Below are positions 16,675 to 24,798 of a DNA stretch of 64,000 nucleotides, piece after piece. Location: NCBI GenBank assembly GCA_964518305.1, contig CAZFDK010000001.1:1-64000 (forward strand), given 5' to 3'. The DNA is from Caribbeanibacter sp964518305. Its GTDB lineage: Bacteria > Gemmatimonadota > Gemmatimonadetes > Palauibacterales > Palauibacteraceae. The position numbers and the translations under genes were made by a program. Position 1 is the stretch's first letter, and every line of letters starts with the position of its first letter. The notes under the pieces were generated by a model. The model was not told where the DNA came from. It saw only the letters and a list, made by a program, of their open reading frames with translations, and made no database searches.

Positions 16675-17187
16675 CTACATCTCAATGACGCGGCCCCGCC
16701 CTTCGGTTCCCGACTCGTCATCCTCGTCCTCGTCCATACGCAGGTCCCGCGCCGTCGAACCCGCACCGGAGGACCAGAACCAGGCGGAGCCGGAGTCACC
16801 GAACTGGACCCGGGCGTTGCCCGAGCGCACCTGCCGGTGGAGCCAGCCCCGGACGAGCTCCACGAGCTTCGAGCGGACGGGACGGAAGAGCAGGAGGAAC
16901 CCGGCGGCGTCGGTGATCACCCCGGGCGTCACCAGGAAGGCTCCGGCCACCAGGACCATCAGGCCGTGCAGGAGCGAATCGGCGGGGAGCTCGCCCTGAG
17001 CCAGCTCCTGCTGCACCTGGAGCCAGGTTCGGGCCCCTTCCCGGCGGGCCAGTGCGGCGCCCACGATGCCGGTGACGAAGATCAGCAGGAGCGTCGGTCC
17101 CAGCCCGATGGCTTCGCCGAGCTCGATCAACACCATCAGCTCGGCGATCGGGACCAGCGTGAAGAGCAGGAGAAGTCGAAGCAGCAT
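16675..17187 (-). CDS. fxsA: FxsA family membrane protein
   Basis: A 170-residue protein beginning with MLLRLLLLFTLVPIAELMVL, then IGLGPTLLLIFVTGIVGAAL and a further helix with FLVTPGVITDAAGFLLLFRP. This is the FxsA layout of about four short helices followed by an acidic cytoplasmic tail. In E. coli FxsA affects exclusion of phage T7 by the F plasmid; its molecular role is unclear. The start was placed at the family-typical Met; an upstream in-frame start adds 20 residues without similarity. Confidence 0.85.
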   Translation of the reverse strand: MLLRLLLLFTLVPIAELMVLIELGEAIGLGPTLLLIFVTGIVGAALARREGARTWLQVQQELAQGELPADSLLHGLMVLVAGAFLVTPGVITDAAGFLLLFRPVRSKLVELVRGWLHRQVRSGNARVQFGDSGSAWFWSSGAGSTARDLRMDEDEDDESGTEGRGRVIEM

Positions 17188-17279
17188 GGGGGGAGGTGGT
17201 GCGAGGAGCGCCGGGCCGCTCGAGCGAGCCGCCGCGCCAGCCGGCAAGCGTCAGGGAGCGGGCCGCTCGTGGGCGGCGC

Positions 17280-17615
17280 TCAGATTCCCAGCGTGGCGCG
17301 GACCTCGTCGTCGATCCGGTCGGGCGACCAGAAGGGCTTCCAGACGAGGTCGATGTCCGCCGACTCGATCTCTTCGACGGACTCGGCCTGCTCCTGGCTG
17401 TTCTCGAGGATCTCGCCGCCGGCGGGGCACCCCGGGCTGGTGAGTGTCATCGTCACCAGCGCCTCGGCGTCCTCGACCTCGACGTTGTAGACGAGGCCCA
17501 GGTCGACGATGTTCATCCCGAGCTCGGGGTCCCGCACTTCCCGGAGGGCCTCCATGATATCCCGGGCGACGGGCTCCATGTCGTCGATGTCCCTGATCGT
17601 CGCTTCTTCCACCAT
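17280..17615 (-). CDS. DUF59/MIP18-type Fe-S cluster assembly factor
   Basis: A 111-residue protein of the SufT/PaaD-like family. The family core is visible as VRDPELGMNIVDLGLVYNV near residues 27-45 and the LTSPGCPAGGEI motif with its conserved Cys near 62. Such proteins help to insert Fe-S clusters into target enzymes. A perfect 9-bp inverted repeat lies 52 bases upstream of the start and could control it. It lies in the same strand run as a flavoprotein reductase. Confidence 0.9.
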   Translation of the reverse strand: MVEEATIRDIDDMEPVARDIMEALREVRDPELGMNIVDLGLVYNVEVEDAEALVTMTLTSPGCPAGGEILENSQEQAESVEEIESADIDLVWKPFWSPDRIDDEVRATLGI

Positions 17616-17667
17616 GGTCGTACCTCGTTGAGGTTCGTGCTGTCGTCTGAGCGCTGGATCCGATCTC

Positions 17668-17689
17668 CCGTTCTGGCGTTCCAGAACGG
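17668..17689. promoter_or_regulatory. Perfect 9-bp inverted repeat upstream of the Fe-S assembly gene
   Basis: The sequence CCGTTCTGG-CGTT-CCAGAACGG forms two exact 9-base arms around a 4-base centre. There is no T-run after it on either strand, so it does not look like an intrinsic terminator. Its position, 52 to 75 bases before the start of the minus-strand DUF59 gene, suits an operator. The binding protein is unknown. Confidence 0.4.
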
Positions 17690-17789
17690 CGCCTGCCGGA
17701 GTCGACCTGCGGACGCTGCTACCCGTGAGGCCCTGGCTTGTTTAGCGCTCGGCCCGGAGGCGCGTCCCCAGGGAGGACGGTGAGTCCAC

Positions 17790-19034
17790 TCACGTGCCGA
17801 GTTCGTCGGCCACCTCCGCCAGGTCGGCTCCCGGGTCCGCGAGGCGATCGTCGAAGGTCGCTCGCGTTCGCACGAGCCGGCGGCAGGCGTCCATCGCCTC
17901 CTGGTCGTTGATGAGGATTGCCGACACCACCCGCCGCTCCCGCTCTCCGAGGGCCACGCTTCCCTCGTCGGCCGCTTCGCCCAGCTCTCCCCGGACGACC
18001 GTGCGGTCGGCGGCCCTCGGACGACCGTAGACGTTCAGGCTGAGGTCGAACACGTCGGTGAAGAAGTAAGACAGGTGGTCGTATCTCTCGCCGGCCCCCG
18101 CCATGTTGCGCCCGGCCAGTCGCCCGTGGGCCTTCGCGTGGTCCCAGTGCTCGAGCCGGGTCCGGTCACCGAAGACCGGGTCCGGATAGCGGGCCACGTC
18201 ACCGGCGGCGTAGATTCCCTGCGCCTCCGTCTCGGCCCGCTCGTCCACCACGATTCCGTCGTCCACCGGCAGGCCGGCGTCCGCTGCCAGGTCGTGATTG
18301 GGGCGGATCCCGACGCCGACTACGGCCATGTCGCTATCGATCCGGTCGCCCCCCGAGAGCTCGGCCTCCCGCACGGAGCCGTTCCCGGCGAAGCCGTCGA
18401 CGCTCTCCTCGAGCCGGAAGCGGACGCCGCGCTCCTCGAAGTAGGACTGCATCCAGTCCGCGAGGCGGCCCGGGAGCATCCGCCCCCATACCCGGTCCTG
18501 CAGCTCCACGACGACGGGTCGCACGTCGAACTCGGTGAAGGCGGCGGCCAGCTCCATCCCGATGAATCCCGCACCCACGAGCACCGCTCGGTCGGCGTCC
18601 CGGGCACGGTTCCGAATGCGCTCGGAGTCGGCAGCGGTGCGGAGCGTCTCGATCCCGTCGAGGTCGCTGCCCGGCACCGCAAGGCTCCGGGGGCGTCCGC
18701 CGGTGGCGAGGAGGATGGCGCCTGCCGTGAACTCGTCGCCGGAGGCCGTTTCCACGCTCAGGGTGTCCGGCGAGAGCCGGCTCACCCGCCGGCCCAGGAG
18801 GAGCTCCGCATCGGCCTCCTCCTCGAACCATCCCTCGGGCTTCACGTGGAGGAGGCTACGGGGAGCGCCGGCGGGGGCCTGGAGGAATTCCTTCGAGAGC
18901 GGCGGCCGGTGATAGGGGGGCTCCTCCTCGTCCGACAGGAGGGCGATGGAGCCGTCCTCGTCGACCTCGCGAATGCCGTCGACGGCGGAGGCGGCGGCGA
19001 GCCCGCCACCCACGATCAGGTAGTCGTAGTCCAT
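17790..19034 (-). CDS. FAD-dependent NAD(P)H:ferredoxin reductase-like oxidoreductase
   Basis: A 414-residue flavoprotein of the rubredoxin/ferredoxin-reductase and AIF-like group. It has DYLIVGGGLAAASAVDGI for FAD at the N-terminus, PPYHRPPLSKEF typical of ferredoxin reductases of Rieske oxygenases, AVLVGAGFIGMELAAAF for NAD(P)H near residue 150, and GIYAAGDVARYPD near 275. The C-terminal domain is about 110 residues. No oxygenase or ferredoxin gene is adjacent, so the electron acceptor is unknown. Confidence 0.9.
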   Translation of the reverse strand: MDYDYLIVGGGLAAASAVDGIREVDEDGSIALLSDEEEPPYHRPPLSKEFLQAPAGAPRSLLHVKPEGWFEEEADAELLLGRRVSRLSPDTLSVETASGDEFTAGAILLATGGRPRSLAVPGSDLDGIETLRTAADSERIRNRARDADRAVLVGAGFIGMELAAAFTEFDVRPVVVELQDRVWGRMLPGRLADWMQSYFEERGVRFRLEESVDGFAGNGSVREAELSGGDRIDSDMAVVGVGIRPNHDLAADAGLPVDDGIVVDERAETEAQGIYAAGDVARYPDPVFGDRTRLEHWDHAKAHGRLAGRNMAGAGERYDHLSYFFTDVFDLSLNVYGRPRAADRTVVRGELGEAADEGSVALGERERRVVSAILINDQEAMDACRRLVRTRATFDDRLADPGADLAEVADELGT

Positions 19035-19092
19035 GTGGAATCCGCTGTTGGGGTGTGCGGTGCGTGACAGGTACGGAGGTCCGCGGGACGGA

Positions 19093-20037
19093 TCACGGCG
19101 AGCTCCCCCGCTCCGCCATTCGGTAGAAGACGACGCGGTCGGCTTCCAGCTCGGGCACCGCCAGCAGGGCGCCGCGCCGGAGGAAGTCCGCCGGCGTGGT
19201 GAGTTCCCGCAGCCACGGCGTGGAGGGCTCCCAGTGCCCCGGCCGGCGGCGGTGCAGCGCGTGGAGGGTGCCGCGGCTGAAGTCGGAATACAGGATCCTG
19301 CCCTCTCCGGCGGGCTGGATGCCGTCCAGGTGCTGAGCGTCCAGCGGATCGGCCAGCAGCGTGACGGAGCTGTCCGGGTCGAGCCGGAGGACCGCTCCCT
19401 CTCCGCCGGCCACGAGCAGACCGGGGCCTCCCCGCGCGGCGTGGAGGCCGTTCGCGCCCCGCAGCGAGCCGGCGGCCCCGTGTCGGGTCCACGTCGTCCC
19501 GTCGGGAGCGACCCGGTAGACGGCGTCGCGCCGCGAGTCCGACAGGTACACCGCCCCGTCGTGGCCGACTGCCACGTCGTTCAGGAACCGGCTCTCCGGG
19601 ATCGTCAGCTCGAAGATCGCCGTGTCGGCGCGCAGATCGATCCCCACCACCGTCCGCAGGTCCGCGATCCACGCATGGTGGCCCCGCACGTCGATGCCCT
19701 TCGGCGCATCCAGGACGGCTCCCAGGCTCTCCGACGTCATGGCCCGCCGCTCCACCGAGTCGCCAGAGGCGGAAACGGCGGTCACGAAGCCATTTCCGTC
19801 CTCGGCCGACGATTCCCCGGCGATGTTGGTGACCAGGTACCTGCTCCGGGCGCTGTCCCATGCCACGCTCTCCGGCCTCCGGAGCGAGTCGACGGTGAAG
19901 AGACGGGTGAGATCGGGGGGTGTCGTGTCGGCGGTCCCCGTGTCCTCGCCGCCGCAGGACGCCAGCGGGGCCAGGAGCAGGAGCCAGCCCACGACGGGAA
20001 CGTGCCGCCAGACCGGACGCGGCCTCGCCGGGATCAT
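19093..20037 (-). CDS. NHL/SMP-30-like beta-propeller lipoprotein
   Basis: A 314-residue exported lipoprotein. The signal peptide ends in the lipobox LASC near residue 26. The mature part has repeated strand motifs such as PESVAWDSARSRYLVTNIAG, FLNDVAVGHDGAVYLSDS and LDGIQPAGEGRILYSDFSRG, typical of six-bladed propellers related to SMP-30/gluconolactonase. It is probably on the periplasmic side of an envelope membrane. A binding or lactonase role cannot be told apart. The start lies two bases after the stop of the SDR gene, so the two are translated from one transcript. Confidence 0.8.
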   Translation of the reverse strand: MIPARPRPVWRHVPVVGWLLLLAPLASCGGEDTGTADTTPPDLTRLFTVDSLRRPESVAWDSARSRYLVTNIAGESSAEDGNGFVTAVSASGDSVERRAMTSESLGAVLDAPKGIDVRGHHAWIADLRTVVGIDLRADTAIFELTIPESRFLNDVAVGHDGAVYLSDSRRDAVYRVAPDGTTWTRHGAAGSLRGANGLHAARGGPGLLVAGGEGAVLRLDPDSSVTLLADPLDAQHLDGIQPAGEGRILYSDFSRGTLHALHRRRPGHWEPSTPWLRELTTPADFLRRGALLAVPELEADRVVFYRMAERGSSP

Positions 20038-20039
20038 CG

Positions 20040-20753
20040 CTACGGATCGACGGGCCGTATCTCCACTTCGCTCACCGTGCCGCGGTCCGAGAGCCGCACG
20101 GCGTCGACGATCAGCTCCGCGACGTCCTCGGGACCCACGATCCGGTCGCGGTCGGGGTCGTGGCCCTCGGCCTTGTCGAAGAAGGGCGTGTCCACGGAGC
20201 CGGGGCAGATCGTGAGAACCCGGACTCCGCGTTCTCGAAGCTCCACCATCAGGGACTTCGACAGCCCCATGACGGCGTGCTTGGATCCGGCGTAGACGGA
20301 GCCCTTCGGAAAGAAGTTCTTCCCGGCCAGCGAGGAGACGTTGACGACCACGCCGTCGCCCCGATCGGCCATGGACGGAGCGAAGGCTTTGCAGCACAGG
20401 AAGACGCCGCGGACGTTGACCCCGAAACAGCGGTCGAAGTCGTCGACGCTCAGGTCCTCCAGCGACCCGAAGAGACCGATCCCGGCATTGTTGATCAGGA
20501 CGTCGACGGCGCCGAGCTCGTCGCGGACCCGCTCGGCCAGGTGCTCGACGTCCTCCTGACGGGAGACGTCCGCAGGAACGGGCAGGACCTCGCCTCCCTC
20601 CGATCGAATCTCCTCGGCCGCCTGCTGGAGGTCCGGCTCCGTGCGGGCGCAGATGGCGACGCGGGCGCCACTCCGGGCCAGCGCGCGGGCAGTGGCCCGT
20701 CCGATGCCGGTGCTTCCACCGGTGACGACGGCGATGCGGTCGTCCAGCTCCAT
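20040..20753 (-). CDS. Short-chain dehydrogenase/reductase (SDR)
   Basis: A 237-residue classical SDR. The cofactor motif VVTGGSTGIGRATA is at residues 9-22, NNAGIGLFG near 88 is the NAG motif, Ser near 139 (NVSSLAGK) and YAGSK near 152 complete the active site. The basic residue pattern after the glycine motif (ICARTEPDL) favours NADP(H). The substrate is not predictable. The gene is coupled to the propeller lipoprotein downstream. Confidence 0.92.
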   Translation of the reverse strand: MELDDRIAVVTGGSTGIGRATARALARSGARVAICARTEPDLQQAAEEIRSEGGEVLPVPADVSRQEDVEHLAERVRDELGAVDVLINNAGIGLFGSLEDLSVDDFDRCFGVNVRGVFLCCKAFAPSMADRGDGVVVNVSSLAGKNFFPKGSVYAGSKHAVMGLSKSLMVELRERGVRVLTICPGSVDTPFFDKAEGHDPDRDRIVGPEDVAELIVDAVRLSDRGTVSEVEIRPVDP

Positions 20754-20866
20754 GGTGACTCTGTCTCACTCCTGATGGCGGACGTTCGCGGTGTGGGAAC
20801 CGGCGACACGTCTGCGGCAACTTCCGTACGCGCCGACTCCGCGGGTCGCGGCCCCGCGCCGGCTCG

Positions 20867-22147
20867 CTAGTTCAGGGCCCGGTCCACGAGCTCCACGGGA
20901 TGAACGGCCCGTACCGCCGCGCGCCGCTCCCTCAGGCCGGCGCCGATCTGCATCAGGCATCCCGGATTGCCGGTGGCGACCCAGCCGGGGTCGTCGTTCT
21001 CCACTTCATCGAGCTTGGGGGCCAGCACCCGGGCCGAGAGCTCCGGCTGCAGGAGGTTGTAGATCCCGGCGCCCCCGCAGCAGCTGTCACACGAGGGGAG
21101 CCGCTCCACCTCCAGGCCCTCGACTCTGCTCAGGACGTCGAGGGGTTCGTTCTCTACCCCCTGGCCGTGCAGCAGGTGACAGGGTGCGTCGTAGGCCACC
21201 CGCCCCCGGAGCTCGAGGGGTGGACGCTCCGGGCCGTCGTCCAGTAGCTCGGTAACGTCCCGGACTCGGTTGGCGACCTCCCGCGCCCGGGTCACCCAGA
21301 CAGGATTCCCCTCCATCCACTTCGGGTACTCGCGCATGGCTGCACCGCAGCCAGCAGAGTTGACGGCGATCCAGTCGGTGCCGCTCTCCCGGAAGGCCCG
21401 GATGTTCCGGCGGGCCAGCTCCCGGGCCTCCTCCATCCTCCCCGCGTGCGCGTGAAGCGCACCGCAGCAGCCCTGCTCGTCCGTCCCGAGCTCCCGGTAG
21501 CCGTGGGCCGCCAGGGCCCGCCGCGTCGCGCCGTTGACGTGTCCGAAGAGTCCCGACATCACGCACCCTTCGAGGAGGGTGAAAGAGGGCGCGTCGGTGC
21601 CCGTCGACGCGTCCTCTTCCGCGGACCCTCCCTCGTCCCTCCCGTGTTCGGGCCGGGTCGCGGCCAGCAGTCGCATCGCCACGCCGGCCCGACCCGGAAG
21701 CACCCGCTCCAGGAGCCCGGCCAGGCCCGTGGCGCGCAGGACACGCCCCAGGGCGAGGAGGAGGCGGGTCCGGGCATCGTCGCGGAAGACCCAGAGCAGG
21801 AGGCGCGTCAGGAGATCCGGTCCGCCGGCCGCCTCGGTGCGGTCGGCGCGAGCCCGCTCCAGGAGGGACCCGTACTCGACGCCGGCGGGACAGGCCGTCT
21901 CGCAGGCGCGGCAACCCAGGCATCGGTCGATGTGGGTGCCGAACGCCCCGTCGTCGGGATCGAGACGTCCCTCGACGAGGGCGCGCATGAGGTAGATCCG
22001 TCCCCGGGGCGAGTCGTTCTCGTCCCCGAGCACGCGGTAGGTGGGACAGGCCTGCAGGCAGAATCCGCAGTGCACGCAGGCCAGGATCCCCTCCTCGTCC
22101 TCCGCGAGATGGAGGTCGGCCAGGCCGGCCCGCCGCTCGGTGGTCAC
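20867..22147 (-). CDS. glcF: Glycolate oxidase iron-sulfur subunit GlcF
   Basis: A 426-residue Fe-S protein. Two ferredoxin-type clusters near the N-terminus are formed by CVHCGFCLQACPTY and CLGCRACETACPAGV. Two CCG domains follow, with GCCGALHAHAG and SCCGGAGIYN. It should pass electrons from the flavin subunits GlcD and GlcE to the quinone pool when glycolate (or a related 2-hydroxy acid) is oxidised to glyoxylate. The flavin subunits are encoded upstream in the same strand run, but two unrelated genes lie between glcE and glcF, which is unusual. Confidence 0.92.
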   Translation of the reverse strand: MTTERRAGLADLHLAEDEEGILACVHCGFCLQACPTYRVLGDENDSPRGRIYLMRALVEGRLDPDDGAFGTHIDRCLGCRACETACPAGVEYGSLLERARADRTEAAGGPDLLTRLLLWVFRDDARTRLLLALGRVLRATGLAGLLERVLPGRAGVAMRLLAATRPEHGRDEGGSAEEDASTGTDAPSFTLLEGCVMSGLFGHVNGATRRALAAHGYRELGTDEQGCCGALHAHAGRMEEARELARRNIRAFRESGTDWIAVNSAGCGAAMREYPKWMEGNPVWVTRAREVANRVRDVTELLDDGPERPPLELRGRVAYDAPCHLLHGQGVENEPLDVLSRVEGLEVERLPSCDSCCGGAGIYNLLQPELSARVLAPKLDEVENDDPGWVATGNPGCLMQIGAGLRERRAAVRAVHPVELVDRALN

Positions 22148-22151
22148 CGGC

Positions 22152-22673
22152 TCAGGAGCCCTCCCCGGACTCCGGCGGGAGCGGGGCCGCGGAGCTGTGG
22201 TCGTGGATGATCCACCACCGACCCTGGATCCGCTCCCAGACCAGGGAGAACCATCCCGTGCCCGTCACCGAGTCGTCGCGGATGAGGGTGTAGCGGCCAA
22301 TGCTCAGCGCCCGCCCCTCGCCGAGTCCTCGCACCCGGACGTCGCTGAATCGGAGAGAGTCGCGCCCCGTCTCAGTGGAGAAGACGGGTTCGTAGCGTTC
22401 CCGTAGCTCCGAGAAGCCGGACCGCAGCCCGCCGCTGCCGATGTAGGTGGTGGAGTCGGACCGACGGTAGGACGCCAGGAAGTCGCCGATGTCGCCCCGG
22501 TTCCAACCCGCGGCGGAGCTGTCCAGGGCGGTCCGTAGCTCGGATTCCGGGACCTCCGATTCGTCCCACTCCCGCTGCTCCGAGGGCGGCACCTCCTCGA
22601 CCCAGCACCCGGTCCCCGCGGCCGCCACCAGGGCCGCCGCGGCCACCGCCACGGCCCGCCGGCCCGCGGTCAT
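22152..22673 (-). CDS. SnoaL/DUF4440-like lipoprotein
   Basis: A 173-residue protein with a lipoprotein signal peptide ending at AAGTGC near residue 23. The mature domain matches the NTF2-like DUF4440 pattern: LDSSAAGWNRGDIGDFLASY, YIGSGGLRSGFSELRERY and, near the end, GTGWFSLVWERIQGRWWIIHDHSS. Such small cup-shaped domains bind ligands or act as scaffolds; no catalytic role is evident. Its start overlaps the stop of the adenosyltransferase gene (ATGA), and glcF starts four bases after its stop, so all three are one translational unit. Confidence 0.82.
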   Translation of the reverse strand: MTAGRRAVAVAAAALVAAAGTGCWVEEVPPSEQREWDESEVPESELRTALDSSAAGWNRGDIGDFLASYRRSDSTTYIGSGGLRSGFSELRERYEPVFSTETGRDSLRFSDVRVRGLGEGRALSIGRYTLIRDDSVTGTGWFSLVWERIQGRWWIIHDHSSAAPLPPESGEGS

Positions 22674-23281
22674 GGCGCCTCCTCCCCGTCCGCCCCGGCT
22701 CCGCGCTCCCGCTGCGGCGTCCACCGTCGCTCGCGGGACCCGGCGCGCCGGTTCACGGCCCGGGCCAGTGTGAAGAGGAGGTCCGACAGGCGGTTCACGT
22801 AGGGCAGTACCGTCTGCTCCAGGTCCGGCCGCTCGTCCAGGAGAGGGGTGATGGCTCGCTCCGCTCGGCGACAGATGGTGCGCGCAGCGTGGAGCTGCGC
22901 CCCGGCCCTGCTGCCGCCGGGCAGGATGAACGCGTCCAGATCGGGCAGCTCCCCGTCCAGCTCGTCAATCCACTCCTCCAGGTCCTCGATCCGTGAGCTG
23001 TCCAGCGGCGGGATGGTCCCCCGCTCCGTGGCTTCCGCCGGGTCGGCCGCAGCCAGTCGGGAGCCGATGGTGAACAGGTCCTCCTGGACGGCCGCCGCCC
23101 GCTGGCCGTCGAGGTGTCCCCCACCCTGCTCGCTCTCATCCATGGCGAGGGCGAGACCCAGGGCGGCGTTCAGCTCGTCTATCGCGCCGTACGCCGCGAC
23201 CCGGGGGTCGTCCTTCCGGACACGGGCCCCGCCGAAGAGGTCCGTCTCGCCCTGGTCGCCTCGTCGCGTATAGATCTTCAT
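22670..23281 (-). CDS. PduO-type cob(I)alamin adenosyltransferase
   Basis: A 203-residue enzyme that makes adenosylcobalamin from cob(I)alamin and ATP. The ATP-binding N-terminus KIYTRRGDQGETDLFGG is diagnostic. It is followed by AAYGAIDELNAALGLA, and near residue 130 by RAERAITPLL with the conserved Arg of the active site. The last 30 residues are an Arg/Glu-rich extension. It is located in the glycolate oxidase gene run with no cobalamin pathway gene nearby. That location is odd and may reflect only a shared transcript. Confidence 0.93.
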   Translation of the reverse strand: MKIYTRRGDQGETDLFGGARVRKDDPRVAAYGAIDELNAALGLALAMDESEQGGGHLDGQRAAAVQEDLFTIGSRLAAADPAEATERGTIPPLDSSRIEDLEEWIDELDGELPDLDAFILPGGSRAGAQLHAARTICRRAERAITPLLDERPDLEQTVLPYVNRLSDLLFTLARAVNRRAGSRERRWTPQRERGAGADGEEAP

Positions 23282-23300
23282 GGAAGGGTCCGATCGGGGT

Positions 23301-24476
23301 TCAAATGAAATCGCCGGCCCAGGAGCGCTCCCGGCCGCCGAGGGCCGTCACAACCCGGCTCTCCAGCTCGCGCCGGCCGCCGTCCCGGAGCGATGCGACC
23401 CGCTCGTGCAGGTCGGATCCCCCCCGGGCCACCTCGACCCCGGCCTCCGGCGCCGCCCCGCGTCCGGCCGCGACGGCGCCGCCGTCGGCCCCGGCGGCCA
23501 GGTGGGCGGTTACGACCCCCTCCCGGGGATGGGCGACGATCTCCTCCGCCCCGGCCGTCTCCCGGAGGGCGGTCACGACACCGCCAACATAACCCGGCCC
23601 GACGTGGAAACGGAGGCACGGGCTCCGGCGGCACGCGGGGGTGGGCGGCGCGTCCCCGGCGTCCTCCGGGGACCGGCGGTCCAGGCGCAGGCCCCGGGCC
23701 GAGGCCCATCGCTCGAGCCGCTGGCGGCGAGCGTCCACGGAGGCGGCCGATCCGGAGAGCTCCACCACGAGCGGCGGCGTCTCCCGGGCGCCGGAGGACC
23801 AGCGCCAGGTCTCCGCCTCCGGGCGCCAGTCCCTGCTCGCGTCCACGTCCACGGTGGCGCCCGCCAGCTCCGGTGCTTCCCCGGAGCCGAACTCCGGACG
23901 GAGCGCGAAGCGGCGACGCACCGCGGGCAGCGGCCAGACACGGAAGGTGACCCGGGTGACGAGGCCGAGCCGCCCGCGGCTTCCGCAGACCAGGCGCGGC
24001 ATGTCGTAGCCGGCCACGTTTTTCACCACGGCCCGTCCCCAGTCCAGACGCTCGCCCTCGTGCGTCACGACCCGGACGGCCAGGACCTGGCGCCGGACCG
24101 GCCCGTACTCGCCGGCGTAGGGAGATGGCGGCACGGCGGCCACGAGCCCGCCGGCCGAGCGCGAGAGGCCGGCTGCGGAGAGAGGGATCCACTGGTCTTC
24201 CTCCCGGAGCCGATTCCGGAGCTCGACCATTCGCGTGCCGGCTCCAACCGTCACCGTCAGGTCGTCGGGGCGGTACTCGCGGACTCCGCCCAGCCGATCG
24301 GTGGAGATCAGGGAGCGGTCCTCGTCGGCCACGGCCTCGCGGACGAACGCCGGCAGCTCGTCCGGCGGCGAGCCGGTGAGGAGGGGCGGCCGGCGTTCGT
24401 CGGAGTGCTCGGACAGCCGGGAGGCGGCCTCCCGTGCGTCGGCGGGCCGGTGAAGGAGGTGCACGGTGCCGCTCAA
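23301..24476 (-). CDS. glcE: Glycolate oxidase FAD-binding subunit GlcE
   Basis: A 391-residue PCMH-type FAD-binding protein. The FAD contacts are seen in DDLTVTVGAGTRMVEL near residue 70, ARSAGGLVAAVPPSPYAGEYGP-like segments near 105-120, and VVKNVAGYDMPRLVCGSRG near 150. It lacks the C-terminal substrate domain of GlcD, as expected for GlcE. The C-terminal part is Ala/Gly/Arg-rich and diverged. It acts with GlcD and GlcF; glcD lies upstream with one small gene in between. Confidence 0.87.
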   Translation of the reverse strand: MSGTVHLLHRPADAREAASRLSEHSDERRPPLLTGSPPDELPAFVREAVADEDRSLISTDRLGGVREYRPDDLTVTVGAGTRMVELRNRLREEDQWIPLSAAGLSRSAGGLVAAVPPSPYAGEYGPVRRQVLAVRVVTHEGERLDWGRAVVKNVAGYDMPRLVCGSRGRLGLVTRVTFRVWPLPAVRRRFALRPEFGSGEAPELAGATVDVDASRDWRPEAETWRWSSGARETPPLVVELSGSAASVDARRQRLERWASARGLRLDRRSPEDAGDAPPTPACRRSPCLRFHVGPGYVGGVVTALRETAGAEEIVAHPREGVVTAHLAAGADGGAVAAGRGAAPEAGVEVARGGSDLHERVASLRDGGRRELESRVVTALGGRERSWAGDFI

Positions 24477-24503
24477 GGCCCCTTCCCGCTGTCGGGTGGG
24501 AGC

Positions 24504-24782
24504 TCAGTCCCCGAGCTCGGTCCGGAGCAAGTCGCGCATCCTGTCGGGGTCACCGCGGAGCTCCCCGCCGCGCTCCCGGGCCTCGCGCCGTCCGGACGCC
24601 GGCTCCAGGTCGACGAAGGCGTTGGGGCCGCCCTCCTCGGCGATGAACGAGAGCGTACAGCGGAAGCCGTCGACGCCGGTGGCCCGCTTGGCGATGAGGT
24701 CCACGGAGTACGTCGTCCCGTCAACCTCGAGCTCCTCGGCCACCGGGACTTCGATCTGGTCCTGCCTGCGGTAGCGGGCCAT
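24504..24782 (-). CDS. Small acidic protein of unknown function within the glycolate oxidase genes
   Basis: A 92-residue hydrophilic protein without signal peptide or membrane segment. It begins MARYRRQDQIEVPVAEELEV and is followed by predicted beta strands (TYSVDLIAKRATG, FRCTLSFIAEEGG). The start has a strong Shine-Dalgarno (GGGAGGACGAGAGGG). It lies 16 bases after glcD and 27 bases before glcE, so it is translated with them. I do not recognise a family. A role in assembly or stability of the oxidase is possible only by context. Confidence 0.6.
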   Translation of the reverse strand: MARYRRQDQIEVPVAEELEVDGTTYSVDLIAKRATGVDGFRCTLSFIAEEGGPNAFVDLEPASGRREARERGGELRGDPDRMRDLLRTELGD

Positions 24783-24798
24783 CCCTCTCGTCCTCCCC

